Positions 10,307 through 19,183 of a DNA stretch of 64,000 nt are shown here, piece after piece. The stretch is taken from the NCBI RefSeq assembly GCF_016458205.1, contig NZ_JAEMED010000005.1, forward strand, positions 1-64,000, written 5' to 3'. Positions within the stretch are counted from its first letter, which is position 1; each line of letters starts with the position of its first letter. The notes beneath the pieces were generated by a model, which saw only the letters and a list, made by a program, of their open reading frames with translations, made no database searches and was not told the DNA's origin. The position numbers and the translations under genes are program-made. The stretch is from Streptococcus sp. 121 (GTDB taxonomy: Bacteria; Bacillota; Bacilli; Lactobacillales; Streptococcaceae).

Positions 10307-11185
10307 TTAGACAAAAACCTTATGAGGTTTCCAAGAATCCCCTTTTTTCTCCAGTACCGCAACTAACTTCCCTTGATAAAAGGCTGCTACCCGCTCCTCT
10401 TGATTGGCTGCCTTGATCCAACGACCAAACTGCAATTCCTGAGCTTCTTCTGCACTCAGTTCATAGACTGGCAAGGTTGAAGCACCATATTCTAAGGGAA
10501 GCAGGAAGGTCTGCTGACCTTCTTCGACAAGTTTCTCCAGCTCTTCCAAACTATAAGACTCTGCTAGTGTCAGACCAGCTGACTGGGTTCGCACCAAGCG
10601 GGACATGTGACTGGCCAAACCTAACTTATTCCCTAAATCTACAGCTAGGGTACGAACGTAGGTCCCCTTGGAACAGACTACCCGAAAATCAAAGCGAACC
10701 ACCCCCTCTTCCCAACGGAGGTCTGACTGGCGGGAAAACTCTTGAATAGTCACTTGGCGGATTGGGCGTTCAACTCCCTCCCCAGCTCTAGCATATTCAT
10801 AAAGTTTGCGACCATTGACCTTGACAGCTGAATACATAGGAGGAACTTGTTCCATTTCTCCTTGAAACTCCGCCATCAACTGATCAATGAGCTCCGAGTC
10901 AACATCCTTAGGAACTTCTGAGCGCTCCACGATGTCACCCCAAGCATCTTCAGTTGTTGTCGCATAGCCCAGAGTTATCTCACCTTCATAGACCTTTCCA
11001 CCATCTTGCATGTATTCTATGAGCCGGGTTGCCTTCCCAACTGCAATCGGCAAAACGCCCGTCACCTGGGGATCTAAAGTCCCTCCATGACCAATCTTTT
11101 TGGTTTTCAAAATACGACGCAACCGGCCCACTACATCGTGGCTGGTCATACCAGCCGCCTTATTCACTGCAATAATTCCTTCCAT
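10307..11185 (-). CDS. truB: tRNA pseudouridine(55) synthase TruB
   Basis: Converts U55 of the tRNA T-loop to pseudouridine. The catalytic Asp38 lies in GGTLDPQVTGVLP. The family motifs KIGHGGTLDP, YEGEITLGYATTT and KGTYVRTLAVDLG are present, and the C-terminus is a short PUA-like tail. The length of 292 residues is normal. It starts nine bases after the pcrA stop and precedes ribF. Confidence 0.96.
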   Translation of the reverse strand: MEGIIAVNKAAGMTSHDVVGRLRRILKTKKIGHGGTLDPQVTGVLPIAVGKATRLIEYMQDGGKVYEGEITLGYATTTEDAWGDIVERSEVPKDVDSELIDQLMAEFQGEMEQVPPMYSAVKVNGRKLYEYARAGEGVERPIRQVTIQEFSRQSDLRWEEGVVRFDFRVVCSKGTYVRTLAVDLGNKLGLASHMSRLVRTQSAGLTLAESYSLEELEKLVEEGQQTFLLPLEYGASTLPVYELSAEEAQELQFGRWIKAANQEERVAAFYQGKLVAVLEKKGDSWKPHKVFV

Positions 11186-11194
11186 GACTCTCTC

Positions 11195-13456
11195 CTACAG
11201 TTTTTCAATGGGAGCCAAGGCTGCCAATACTTTTTTCACCCCCATATCTGGGAAAGAAATTTTCAACTCCTGCGCATCTCCTGAACCGGAAACAGCCAAA
11301 ACAGTCCCCTGCCCCCATTTACGATGGGAGACTTGATCTCCAATTTCCCAGGCTGTCGCAGATGTTTTCGATGGCTTGACTTGACCACCAAGAGACTTGG
11401 GTTGAACCGCTTGCTTTCTCATCCGTAGCGCTTCCTCTAAACTCATTCCCTGGCCAAATTTTTGTCCAGCTTGATTGGTATAGGAGACCGCGAAGCTCGC
11501 ATTGGCTGGTTTGGCCAAGCCTTGGTAATCCAATAAGTCACTAGAAATTTCATTCAAGAAACGACTTGGTTTATTGTAACCCGTTCGCCCATAGAGCAGG
11601 CGGGAGTTGGCGTTGGTCAAGAAGAGACGTTCTTCCGCCCGAGTAATGCCTACGTAGGCCAAACGCCGCTCTTCTTCCAGCTCATCTGGATCTTGACTAG
11701 CCCGAGACAGTGGAAAGACATTTTCCTCCATGCCAATTAGGAAGACAAAAGGAAACTCCAATCCCTTAGCCGCATGAAGCGTCATCAAGGTAACCTCAGC
11801 CAACTCTACTTCCCCCTCATCCGCTTCCGAGCTCAGAGCTAAATCAACCAAGAAGCGCCCTAAACGATCCAATCCTGTCTCGTTGTCTTCCTTTTCTCCA
11901 TCATCAAAGGACTGGGTAACCGATAGAAACTCCTGAATATTTTCTAAACGGCTTTGAGCTTCTACTGTCCGCTGGGCTTCCAGACTCTGACGATAACCTG
12001 AATCATCCAAAAGCACATTGACCAATTCCGTCACTGTCAACCGGTCCAAATCTTGTCGCAAACGGTTCATCATGACCGCAAAGTCTTCAATGGCTTGAGC
12101 CGCCTTCCCTTTAATCGGAGACAACATCAAGTCGCTACTTGCCTCAAAAAGGGACAAGCCTTGGAGTTGAGCAAAATCCCGCAACTTGGTCAAAGTTCCT
12201 GGCCCGACCCCCCGTTTGGGTTCATTGATAATCCGCTCAAAGCTAATATTATCCTTGGGATTGGCCAAAAGATTCAAATAAGCCACCAAATCCCTGATTT
12301 CCTTACGGCTGTAGAATTTGGTTCCCCCTACCATGGTATAAGGAATCGCCGACTTCATCAGAGCTTCCTCAATGGTCCGGGATTGGGCATTGGTCCGGTA
12401 AAGCACCGCCATGTCCTTGTAATTCTTTCCTTCTTCCAAGACCAACTGACGGATCGTTTTGGCTACAAAGAAGGCTTCTTCCTGCTCATTGGTTGCTCGG
12501 TAATAAACGAGAGACCGACCATCTGGGTTCTGGGTCCACAACTTTTTAGGACGACGATTTTTATTGTGAACAATGACTTCATTGGCTGCCTGCAAAATCT
12601 TCTTGGTTGAACGGTAGTTTTCCTCCAAAAGAACCACCTTGGCATTTTTATAGTCCCGTTCAAAATCCAAGATATTCTGCATATCTGCTCCCCGCCAACC
12701 ATAGATGGACTGGTCTGCATCACCGACTACGCAGATATTTTTGAAACGAGAGGCCAAGAGTTTGACCAATTGGTATTGAGCTTGGTTGGTATCCTGATAC
12801 TCATCCACATGAATGTACTGGAATTTTTGTTGGTAATAGGTCAGGACATCCGGATTTTGATCAAAGAGACGCAAAGTCATCATGATGAGGTCGTCAAAGT
12901 CCATGGCCTCTGACTGACGCAATTCACTTTGATAAGCCTTATAACATTTGGCAACAACCTGGCTATACATATCACTAGCTTGTGCCTCATAAGCCCGGTC
13001 ATCCAAGAGGTCATTCTTCGCATTGGAAATGGTCCCCAAAACAGCTCTCTCATTCCACTTTTGCGGATCTAAGTTTAATTCCTTGAGAATTCGCTTCATC
13101 AAGGTCCGCTGTTCCCCTGGATCCACAATGGTAAAATTACGGTTATATCCAATATGGTCCGCATCTCGACGTAAGATGCGAACACACATGGAGTGGAACG
13201 TTGAAATCAGCGTATCCTGGGTTGCCGGATTCAAAGCGAAAGCCCGCTCCTTCATCTCCCGTGCTGCCTTATTGGTAAAGGTGATGGCTAGAATATTCCA
13301 GGGATTGACCATTTTTTCATCAATTAAATAAGCAATTCGATGGGTCAACACCCGCGTCTTCCCTGAACCTGCCCCTGCCATGATGAGAAGTGGCCCTTCC
13401 GTTGTTTGAACCGCCTCCGCCTGGCGTTCATTCATACCCGCTAATAGTGGATTCAT
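11195..13456 (-). CDS. pcrA: ATP-dependent DNA helicase PcrA (UvrD family)
   Basis: Superfamily 1A 3'-5' helicase used in repair, rolling-circle replication and removal of RecA or stalled polymerase. Motifs in order are Q-motif LNERQAEAV, Walker A AGAGSGKT (about residues 27-34), Walker [12 protein letters not shown], motif [18 protein letters not shown], motif [18 protein letters not shown] and motif [19 protein letters not shown]. The C-terminal Tudor-like RNA-polymerase-binding domain is recognisable ([17 protein letters not shown]). The 753 residues are full length. First gene of the leftward block. Confidence 0.96.
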   Translation of the reverse strand: MNPLLAGMNERQAEAVQTTEGPLLIMAGAGSGKTRVLTHRIAYLIDEKMVNPWNILAITFTNKAAREMKERAFALNPATQDTLISTFHSMCVRILRRDADHIGYNRNFTIVDPGEQRTLMKRILKELNLDPQKWNERAVLGTISNAKNDLLDDRAYEAQASDMYSQVVAKCYKAYQSELRQSEAMDFDDLIMMTLRLFDQNPDVLTYYQQKFQYIHVDEYQDTNQAQYQLVKLLASRFKNICVVGDADQSIYGWRGADMQNILDFERDYKNAKVVLLEENYRSTKKILQAANEVIVHNKNRRPKKLWTQNPDGRSLVYYRATNEQEEAFFVAKTIRQLVLEEGKNYKDMAVLYRTNAQSRTIEEALMKSAIPYTMVGGTKFYSRKEIRDLVAYLNLLANPKDNISFERIINEPKRGVGPGTLTKLRDFAQLQGLSLFEASSDLMLSPIKGKAAQAIEDFAVMMNRLRQDLDRLTVTELVNVLLDDSGYRQSLEAQRTVEAQSRLENIQEFLSVTQSFDDGEKEDNETGLDRLGRFLVDLALSSEADEGEVELAEVTLMTLHAAKGLEFPFVFLIGMEENVFPLSRASQDPDELEEERRLAYVGITRAEERLFLTNANSRLLYGRTGYNKPSRFLNEISSDLLDYQGLAKPANASFAVSYTNQAGQKFGQGMSLEEALRMRKQAVQPKSLGGQVKPSKTSATAWEIGDQVSHRKWGQGTVLAVSGSGDAQELKISFPDMGVKKVLAALAPIEKL

Positions 13457-13514
13457 GTTGTCTCCTTGTAATTGTGAAAATATCTTTCCCCATTATAACA
13501 TTTGACGCCTTTAA

Positions 13515-13617
13515 TACTCAATGAAAATCAAAATGGAACCTAGGAAGTGAGCCGCAGACAGTACTAAAGTACGGCAAGCCGAAACTGACAACGGTAACAT
13601 TTGATTTTCGAAGTGTA
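13515..13617 (+). repeat. RUP-like mini-element (variant with ATGAAAATCAAA ends)
   Basis: About 103 bp with inverted ends TACTCAATGAAAATCAAA and TTTGATTTTCGAAGTGTA. The centre, GCCGCAGACAGTACTAAAGTACGG split by short differences, matches the other RUP-like copies at 16.2 and 33.5 kb. It resembles the pneumococcal RUP repeat as I remember it. It occupies most of the gap between the divergent genes pcrA and mntE. Confidence 0.75.
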
Positions 13618-13692
13618 TCCTTCAATCTCGGCCATTGAATTTCCAAGCCCCTTTTGTTAAACTTTTTGATAAAAGAAAAAAAGGAAGTTCCA

Positions 13693-14886
13693 ATGTCCAG
13701 TCCAACCCAGAATTTAAAAATGGCGGAACGCGGTGCCCTGCTGGCCATCGCAACCTATATCCTACTGTCTATCTTCAAAATCATCGCTGGCCATCTCTTC
13801 GGGTCCGCTTCCATCACAGCCGATGGGTTTAACAACATGACCGACATTCTGGGCAATATCGCCGTCCTCATCGGCCTCCGTCTAGCCCAAAAACCTGCGG
13901 ATCGAGACCATAAATTTGGGCACTGGAAAATGGAAGACCTAGCCAGCCTAATCACCTCACTGATTATGCTGCTGGTTGGTTTCCAGGTACTCTTCCAGAG
14001 TATCCAGGATCTCATTCAGGGCAAACAAGAAAGCTTTGACCCCCAAGCAATGTGGGTCGGCTTCCTCTCCGCCCTTGTCATGACCGGTGTCTACCTCTAC
14101 AACCGGAACCTAGCTAAGCGCGTGCACTCCAAGGCCCTGGAAGCGGCAGCCTTGGACAACCTCTCAGACGTCCTTACTTCCTTAGGAACCAGCCTGGCAA
14201 TTCTAGCCAGCCAGTTTCAACTCTATCTGGTTGATAAAATCATCGCCATCCTTATCAGTATGATCATCCTCAAAACCGCCTACGATATCTTCCGAGAATC
14301 CACCTTCTCCCTCTCAGACGGCTTTGACGAAGACCTGCTCGAACAATACACCCAGAGCATCCTCACCATTCCCAAAATCGACCAAGTCAAAGAAATCCGC
14401 GGCCGCAGCTATGGCAGCCACATTTACCTAGACATTATCCTAGCCATGAACCCTGACCTCTCCGTCTATGAGAGCCATACCATTGCCGACCAAGTCGAGC
14501 ACCTACTCCAAGACCAGTACGGCGTCTTCGACATCGATATCCATATCGAACCCTCCCCCATCCCAGAAGATGAAGATATGGATTTCCTCCTCAAAAAACT
14601 CTTCCTCTACCAAAGTCAGGTCGAAGCCGGCCAAAACCTCGACGACTACGTCGCCGAGGACTTCACCTACATCCCTGTAAACGGCCACGTCCAAGACCGC
14701 ACTGCCTACCTTGCTGCCAAACACCAAGAAATGGCCTTCAAAAAATTCCAAGTCAAATCCATCAGCCAAAAAACAAAACTCGTCTCCTACCAACTCAACG
14801 GCAACCAACACACCACCATCTGGCGTCGCCACGAAGACTGGCAACAAATCTTCCACCAGGAAACGCAAATTGAGGAAGAGATATAG
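13693..14886 (+). CDS. mntE: Cation diffusion facilitator, probable manganese exporter MntE
   Basis: Proton-coupled metal efflux protein of the inner membrane. It has six membrane helices in the first 200 residues and CDF metal-site residues in ASITADGFNNMTDI (helix II) and AAALDNLSDVLTSLG (helix V). The loop motif is DRDHKFGHWKMEDLASL. A cytoplasmic ferredoxin-like domain (DLSVYESHTIADQVEHLL, DIHIEPSP) follows, then a further C-terminal extension of about 90 residues. It resembles pneumococcal MntE closely by eye, hence the manganese assignment. The start at MSSPTQNLKM is chosen for its AAAAGGAAG site; an in-frame ATG lies 13 codons upstream. The last third is markedly C-rich in codon use. 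Confidence 0.85.
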   Translation: MSSPTQNLKMAERGALLAIATYILLSIFKIIAGHLFGSASITADGFNNMTDILGNIAVLIGLRLAQKPADRDHKFGHWKMEDLASLITSLIMLLVGFQVLFQSIQDLIQGKQESFDPQAMWVGFLSALVMTGVYLYNRNLAKRVHSKALEAAALDNLSDVLTSLGTSLAILASQFQLYLVDKIIAILISMIILKTAYDIFRESTFSLSDGFDEDLLEQYTQSILTIPKIDQVKEIRGRSYGSHIYLDIILAMNPDLSVYESHTIADQVEHLLQDQYGVFDIDIHIEPSPIPEDEDMDFLLKKLFLYQSQVEAGQNLDDYVAEDFTYIPVNGHVQDRTAYLAAKHQEMAFKKFQVKSISQKTKLVSYQLNGNQHTTIWRRHEDWQQIFHQETQIEEEI

Positions 14887-15000
14887 GAGTTTGGACAACA
14901 CTAAAACTTTTTCGCACTACTTAAAAGGGTGAACAAATAAGAATAGCTTAGAATCACATCTTAAGAAGTATTGATTCTAGGCTATTTTCATTTTTGAATG

Positions 15001-15067
15001 ACCATTTAGGACGTTTCAATGACCGTTTGGGAAGTAATGAGTTAACACTGATACGAGGTGCTACACT
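15001..15067 (+). promoter_or_regulatory. LytTR-type direct-repeat operator with -10 box (orphan quorum promoter)
   Basis: ACCATTTAGG (15001-15010) and ACCGTTTGGG (15022-15031) form a direct repeat with a 21-bp period. Exactly 30 bp follow before TACACT (15062-15067). The spacer ACGTTTCAATG is identical to that of the promoter at 43848-43914. The early transcript carries the shared AAGTTGCAAC. It faces the small gene at 15266. The gap 14887-15265 holds little else, apart from a possible 28-codon frame (15183-15269). Confidence 0.8.
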
Positions 15068-15265
15068 AGAATCATGAAGTTGCAACTGATTCACAAGATA
15101 AACGAGCGATTCAAATCATGAGAAAGAGCATTCCAAAACAGTTTTTACCCCTACAATGATCTAATCGCTACAGGTAGGCAGCATGAGAATTTTTATCTTC
15201 CTTCCACTCTTATGCTTTGAATCTGTTCTTGTAAAAAACAAAATTGGGAGAAAGCAATTCACAAA

Positions 15266-15586
15266 ATGAAAACACTTTATAAAGAAAAAATGGCTGACGT
15301 TTGGAAAATTGGTAGACAAACACCCCAACCAGATTGGGTTCAGGAGGCATTTAGGAAAAACTACATTGTCTGGATGGACAATCACGTACGTATCCTCCTA
15401 TCTGGCTTGAAGCCGTCAACTTCAACAAATCTGAAGAATGGAGCAACAGGTTCTGTAGGTGGAGGTTTTGCTGGATACGGAATGTACGTGCTAGGCTATC
15501 CTGGTGATTATTTAGATGTAACGAATCATCGAGTGGTATCAGAAAAACGATTTTTAAAGGAATACAAAATCATTGATAAGCAATGA
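15266..15586 (+). CDS. Hypothetical small protein downstream of a quorum-type promoter
   Basis: 106 residues (MKTLYKEKMADVWKIG...). I do not recognise a family. It is soluble and basic, with a Gly-rich centre (GATGSVGGGFAGYGMYVLGYPGDY) and a hydrophilic end; no signal peptide is evident. GGGAGAAAG lies about a dozen bases before the ATG. A possible 28-codon leader frame ends with TGA overlapping this ATG. The promoter at 15001-15067 has the same repeats and spacing as those of the bacteriocin locus, so the gene is probably induced by the same pheromone system; that is inference. A strong terminator follows. Confidence 0.6.
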   Translation: MKTLYKEKMADVWKIGRQTPQPDWVQEAFRKNYIVWMDNHVRILLSGLKPSTSTNLKNGATGSVGGGFAGYGMYVLGYPGDYLDVTNHRVVSEKRFLKEYKIIDKQ

Positions 15587-15594
15587 TTCCATAA

Positions 15595-15630
15595 ATCGCT
15601 TGGATCTAATCAGCCAAGCGATTTATTTTT
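15595..15630 (+). terminator. Rho-independent terminator
   Basis: AATCGCTTGG and CCAAGCGATT form a perfect 10-bp stem around ATCTAATCAG, followed by TATTTTTTG. It directly follows the 15266 gene. Confidence 0.85.
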
Positions 15631-15783
15631 TGATCAACATTGAAGTCTGGTCTATAAAAATTTGCAATTCAGATTCTGAGGCTAAACATTGGGAAAATGG
15701 TAGAAAAAATAGATACCGTTAAAAAAAATCTCGCTACAATGGCTTATAATTATAATAGAAACACAACAAAAGGAGACAACAAA

Positions 15784-16065
15784 ATGGAGATTTCTGTATC
15801 ACGAGACAAAAGAGTTGGTTTTGCCACGAATACAAAACATTTTGAAAAAGCTAAAGCAGTCGCGAAGGCTAATGGTTTGACTATCTCTAGTGCTATGGAT
15901 ATGTTTGAAAAACAAGTTGCTATTACCGGAAAAATGGCATTATTAGATGAAAAAGAAATTCTATTTTTACAGGTACAAAGCGAAGTCAAACAAGCCATTG
16001 ATAATTATTCAAATGGAGTAAACACATATTCTGTAGATGAAGTAAGGGAGCGCGTTGGATTATAA
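15784..16065 (+). CDS. RelB/DinJ-family antitoxin
   Basis: 93 residues with a ribbon-helix-helix opening (MEISVSRDKRVGFATNTKHFEKAKAVAKANGLTISSA split across helices) and an acidic C-terminal part that would wrap the toxin (SVDEVRERVGL). The start at 15784 is set by AAAGGAGACAAC; the frame extends upstream without a better site. It is the antitoxin of a type II module and would normally autoregulate. Its partner toxin gene begins at an overlapping TTG but is disrupted by frameshifts and a mini-element, so this is now an orphan antitoxin. Confidence 0.85.
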   Translation: MEISVSRDKRVGFATNTKHFEKAKAVAKANGLTISSAMDMFEKQVAITGKMALLDEKEILFLQVQSEVKQAIDNYSNGVNTYSVDEVRERVGL

Positions 16066-16489
16066 AATACAATATAGCAATAAGTCTCACAACACTTTAG
16101 TCGAGATAATAGAATGCATTATTCATAACTTCCATCAGAACAATCTACATTAAAAACGATTACTAATATAGTCTTTTAGTTTGCTTTTAGTACAAGGCAG
16201 CGAGTCGCAGGCAGTACTAAAGTACGGCAAGACGAGCTAACACAGCAATAAAAGATAAACTAAAAGAGTATATCATCACTAAAATTAGTGCTTTGGAAAT
16301 ATTCCCTGAGGTTGGATTTGATGCGGATGAAAACTTTCAAAAAACCTTAGACAAATTCCATAAAACAAGAGGCCTTACAATTGGAAAAGAGTATATTGCC
16401 TTGTATTTTGTCGACGATGAAAAAAGAACGTTGTCATTACCCACATTTTGTCAACCAGAAGTGATTATCTGAAACTGTTTGATTTATAG
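16055..16489 (+). pseudogene. RelE/ParE-type toxin, broken by a mini-element and frameshifts
   Basis: The gene starts at a TTG overlapping the antitoxin stop (MDYKIQYSNKSHNTLVEII...) and resumes after the element as ITKISALEIFPEVGFD. It ends in another frame as NVVITHILSTRSDYLKLFDL. Three lesions are visible: a frameshift near 16130 (CATCAGAACAA), a 102-bp mini-element at 16169-16270, and a frameshift near 16425 at an A-run. Removing the element and one TA copy joins EQSTLKTITN to IITKISALE in frame. The intact protein would be a RelE/ParE-fold mRNA interferase or gyrase toxin. Confidence 0.85.
16169..16270 (+). repeat. RUP-like mini-element, complete copy inside a toxin gene
   Basis: 102 bp with inverted ends TAGTCTTTTAGTTTGC and GATAAACTAAAAGAGTA, flanked on both sides by TA (16167-16168 and 16271-16272). 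It is nearly identical to the copy at 33485-33586 and has the same length. Too short to encode a transposase, so it must be mobilised in trans. The likely source is an IS630 element such as the one at 33.8-34.7 kb, whose outer ends are similar. Confidence 0.85.
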
Positions 16490-16495
16490 TTTGAT

Positions 16496-16542
16496 CATCA
16501 AAAGACCCTAGTAGAGCTGCATTCCACTAGAGTCTTTTGATG
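16496..16542 (+). terminator. Hairpin downstream of the toxin relic
   Basis: CATCAAAAGAC at the left pairs with GTCTTTTGATG at the right; CTAGT/ACTAG extends the stem. It probably terminated the toxin-antitoxin operon. Confidence 0.6.
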
Positions 16543-16612
16543 TAGTTTTAAAAATCTTTACATTATAAATAAGCCTACTTTATCCCATAGACCAGATTCA
16601 GTTTTTTTAGCT

Positions 16613-16696
16613 TCATCTATCAATATCAATCACCTCATCCGCCATATCTCAAATTTCTGGGTTCTGTGAGGCAATTACAATGAATGGGGTGAACTT
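16613..16696 (-). pseudogene. Relic of an ABC transporter ATP-binding subunit (C-terminal end)
   Basis: Minus-strand translation gives TPFIVIASQNPEI, then a stop, then DMADEVIDIDR and a stop. This matches the H-loop and C-terminal region of exporter-type ATPases (usual form 'IIASHDPEIAxxADEVIxID'). It lacks the H-loop His and everything upstream, which ends close to the mini-element at 16702. Only about 28 residues remain, so the call is tentative. Confidence 0.45.
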
Positions 16697-16701
16697 CTTA
16701 A

Positions 16702-16800
16702 GGGCACCTCGAAAAACTCCGGTTTTGCATCAAATCATGTCGTAGAAATCTTGATAAATCAATGTTCGAATTTTTAAGAGTTTAGTTTTTAGAGGTGCCC
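16702..16800. mobile_element. 99-bp mini-element with GGGCACCTC ends and TTAA duplication
   Basis: GGGCACCTC at 16702-16710 is the exact inverse of GAGGTGCCC at 16792-16800. The element is flanked by TTAA on both sides (16698-16701 and 16801-16804), as expected from target duplication. No coding capacity. The ends resemble those I recall for IS5-group elements such as IS1381; that source is a guess. Confidence 0.75.
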
Positions 16801-16837
16801 TTAAGTATGAAAATAATATTTTCAATCACTTACGCTC

Positions 16838-16866
16838 TTGAAAATCGAACATTCTTTTGTTAGAAT
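16838..16866 (+). promoter_or_regulatory. Sigma-A promoter of the purine permease gene
   Basis: TTGAAA (16838-16843), 17-bp spacing, TAGAAT (16861-16866). The short leader to the GTG start shows no guanine or PreQ1 riboswitch. Confidence 0.65.
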
Positions 16867-16901
16867 GATACTATCATTCGTAAATAAAGGAGAAACGACC
16901 C

Positions 16902-18362
16902 GTGGAACGGTTTTTTAATTTAAAAGAATACGGTACAACCGTATCAACTGAGGTCATGGCTGGGATTACAACTTTCTTTGCCATGTCTTATATTTTGTTT
17001 GTCAATCCGAGTGTACTTAGTGTGGCAGGAATGCCAACCCAAGCAGTTTTCTTGGCAACAATCATTGCCAGTGCGGTTTCAACCTTAGTGATGGGACTAT
17101 TCGCCAATGTCCCCTATGCCTTGGCACCAGGAATGGGGCTCAATGCCTTCTTTACCTACACAGTCGTGATTGGTCTCGGCTTTACTTGGCAGGAAGCCCT
17201 AGCCATGGTATTCCTCTGTGGTCTTTTTAACGTTTTCATCACTGTTACCAAGGTTCGGAAAAGCATCATCAAGGCAATTCCGGTCAGTCTCCAACATGCG
17301 ATCGGTGGAGGGATTGGGGTCTTTGTAGCCTACCTTGGTTTCAAAAATTCCAATCTCATTACCTTCCTTACTTCAGCTTCAGACATTATCACTGTCAACG
17401 GAGTTGCTCCTGCTGAAGCGACTTCCGAAACCTTTGCCAATGGTGTTACTTCTGTTTTTGCAGGGGGTGGAGTTGTTCCTTCTATTTCCACTTTCACTGA
17501 TGCAAGTGTCCTCTTAACTGTGTTTGGGCTGCTTTTAACAGCTGTTTTAGTCATCAAAAATGTACGTGGTGCGATTCTCATCGGGATTGTCGCAACGACC
17601 TTAGCGGGAATTCCGTTTGGAGTGGTTGATTTATCGACCATTGATTTCGCCAACAATAATTTGGGAACAGCCTTTGGAGAATTGGGAACAACCTTCTTAG
17701 CAGCTTTTGGTGGTCTTTCTTCTCTCTTTGCCGACACTAGTCGTTTGCCTTTGGTTCTGATGACCATTTTTGCCTTTAGTTTATCAGACACCTTCGATAC
17801 TCTCGGAACCTTTATTGGAACTGGTCGCAAGACTGGCATTTTCTCTGCGGAAGATGAAGAGGCACTTGAAAACTCTACTGGCTTCAGTTCCAAAATGGAT
17901 AGAGCTCTCTTTGCCGATGCCATCGGGACATCCATCGGAGCCCTCTTTGGAACTTCAAACACAACAACATTCGTTGAATCTGCAGCCGGTATCTCCGCTG
18001 GAGGACGCACAGGTCTTACGGCTGTTTCAACGGCAGTCTGCTTCCTCCTTTCAACATTCCTCCTTCCATTTATCGGAATCGTCCCAGCAGCAGCTACTGC
18101 TCCAGCCTTGATTATTGTCGGGGTGATGATGGTGTCCTCCTTCTTGGATGTTGACTGGAGCCAATTCGAAGATGCTCTTCCAGCCTTCTTCGCAGCATTC
18201 TTTATGGCCCTCTGCTTCTCCATCTCTTACGGTATCGCAGCAGCCTTCATCTTCTACTGCTTGGTTAAGGTTTCAACTGGTAAGGCTAAAGAAATTCACC
18301 CAATCCTTTGGGGAGCAACCGGACTCTTTATTCTCAACTTTGTAATCTTGGCTTTACTATAA
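16902..18362 (+). CDS. NCS2-family purine permease (PbuG/AzgA type, guanine-hypoxanthine)
   Basis: Integral membrane nucleobase importer of 486 residues with many hydrophobic helices. The AzgA-like signatures are TEVMAGITTFFAMSYILFVNP at the start, then APGMGLNAFFTY, LQHAIGGGIGVFVAYLG and the substrate-site helix FSLSDTFDTLGTFIGTG with GTSNTTTFVESAAGI. These place it in the proton-coupled guanine/hypoxanthine group rather than the xanthine/uracil group. The start is a GTG after AAAGGAG. It has its own promoter at 16838 and a bidirectional terminator against accA. Confidence 0.88.
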   Translation: MERFFNLKEYGTTVSTEVMAGITTFFAMSYILFVNPSVLSVAGMPTQAVFLATIIASAVSTLVMGLFANVPYALAPGMGLNAFFTYTVVIGLGFTWQEALAMVFLCGLFNVFITVTKVRKSIIKAIPVSLQHAIGGGIGVFVAYLGFKNSNLITFLTSASDIITVNGVAPAEATSETFANGVTSVFAGGGVVPSISTFTDASVLLTVFGLLLTAVLVIKNVRGAILIGIVATTLAGIPFGVVDLSTIDFANNNLGTAFGELGTTFLAAFGGLSSLFADTSRLPLVLMTIFAFSLSDTFDTLGTFIGTGRKTGIFSAEDEEALENSTGFSSKMDRALFADAIGTSIGALFGTSNTTTFVESAAGISAGGRTGLTAVSTAVCFLLSTFLLPFIGIVPAAATAPALIIVGVMMVSSFLDVDWSQFEDALPAFFAAFFMALCFSISYGIAAAFIFYCLVKVSTGKAKEIHPILWGATGLFILNFVILALL

Positions 18363-18369
18363 CCACTTT

Positions 18370-18402
18370 AAAACGGACTTTCGAGCGAAAGTCCGTTTTT
18401 TT
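18370..18402. terminator. Bidirectional terminator between permease and accA
   Basis: AAAACGGACTTTCG and CGAAAGTCCGTTTT form a 14-bp stem with a two-base centre and T-runs in both directions. It separates two convergent genes and ends the fatty-acid operon. Confidence 0.9.
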
Positions 18403-18409
18403 GCTTCTA

Positions 18410-19183
18410 TCAATACTTCCGAAACCGTTGGTAACGGTCTTCCAGTAGTTGCTCTGTCGGGAGGGCCGATAAGTGAGCCAACTCATCCATCAACTGGGTC
18501 TTAATTAGTTGGATAATCTCACGGGAAAAATAGCCACGTTCTGGGATGATCTTATCAATAATTCCCTGATTTTTTAAGTCGGCTGCTGTCATCTTCATCA
18601 ATTCAGCGGCTTCCGTGGCTCGGCTTCCATCCTTCCACAAAATAGAAGCAAAGCCTTCAGGGCTCAAGATGGAATAGGTTGTGTTTTCCAGCATCCAAAC
18701 TTGATCGGCAAGGGCAAGGGCCAAGGCTCCTCCCGAGCCGCCTTCTCCTATAATAATGGCGATAATGGGCACCTTCAGATTACTCATTTCCAGAAGATTT
18801 CGGGCGATGGCTTCTCCTTGACCACGTTCTTCAGCCCCTTTTCCTGGATAAGCACCGGCGGTATTGATGAAGGTTACAACAGGACGCCCAAATTTTTCTG
18901 CCTGTTTCATCAGGCGGAGGGCCTTGCGATAACCTTCTGGGTGGGGTTGTCCAAAATTACGCTTCAAATTATCATGGAAGTTTTTTCCCTTTTGGATCCC
19001 GACAACCGTTACGGCTCGTCCATCCAATTTTCCTATACCCCCAATAACTGCCGTATCATCACGGAAATTGCGGTCTCCATGTAATTCGAAAAAGTCATCA
19101 AAAATCGCTTGGGTATAATCTAGAGCTGTCAACCGTCCTTGATTCCGAGCTTCTTTTAAAATATATGCTACCTTACTGGTCAT
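18410..19183 (-). CDS. accA: Acetyl-CoA carboxylase carboxyltransferase subunit alpha
   Basis: With AccD it transfers the carboxyl group from carboxybiotin to acetyl-CoA, forming malonyl-CoA for fatty-acid synthesis. Crotonase-fold motifs are visible: [25 protein letters not shown] and [16 protein letters not shown] (oxyanion glycines), then [12 protein letters not shown]. The length of 257 residues fits the short Firmicute AccA. Last gene of the operon; it overlaps the accD stop by 11 bases. Confidence 0.96.
   Translation of the reverse strand: MTSKVAYILKEARNQGRLTALDYTQAIFDDFFELHGDRNFRDDTAVIGGIGKLDGRAVTVVGIQKGKNFHDNLKRNFGQPHPEGYRKALRLMKQAEKFGRPVVTFINTAGAYPGKGAEERGQGEAIARNLLEMSNLKVPIIAIIIGEGGSGGALALALADQVWMLENTTYSILSPEGFASILWKDGSRATEAAELMKMTAADLKNQGIIDKIIPERGYFSREIIQLIKTQLMDELAHLSALPTEQLLEDRYQRFRKY

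Noticed and set aside
14503-14901. 132-codon frame antisense to the end of mntE
   Set aside because: It mirrors the C-rich codons of mntE, has no ribosome-binding site and its product is low complexity.
16801-16901. Guanine riboswitch before the purine permease
   Set aside because: The leader after the -10 box is only about 35 bases and contains none of the purine-riboswitch loops.
17330-18223. 297-codon open frame antisense to the purine permease
   Set aside because: Low-complexity Lys/Pro/Val product lying fully inside a strongly conserved membrane-protein gene; an artefact of the codon usage of the permease.
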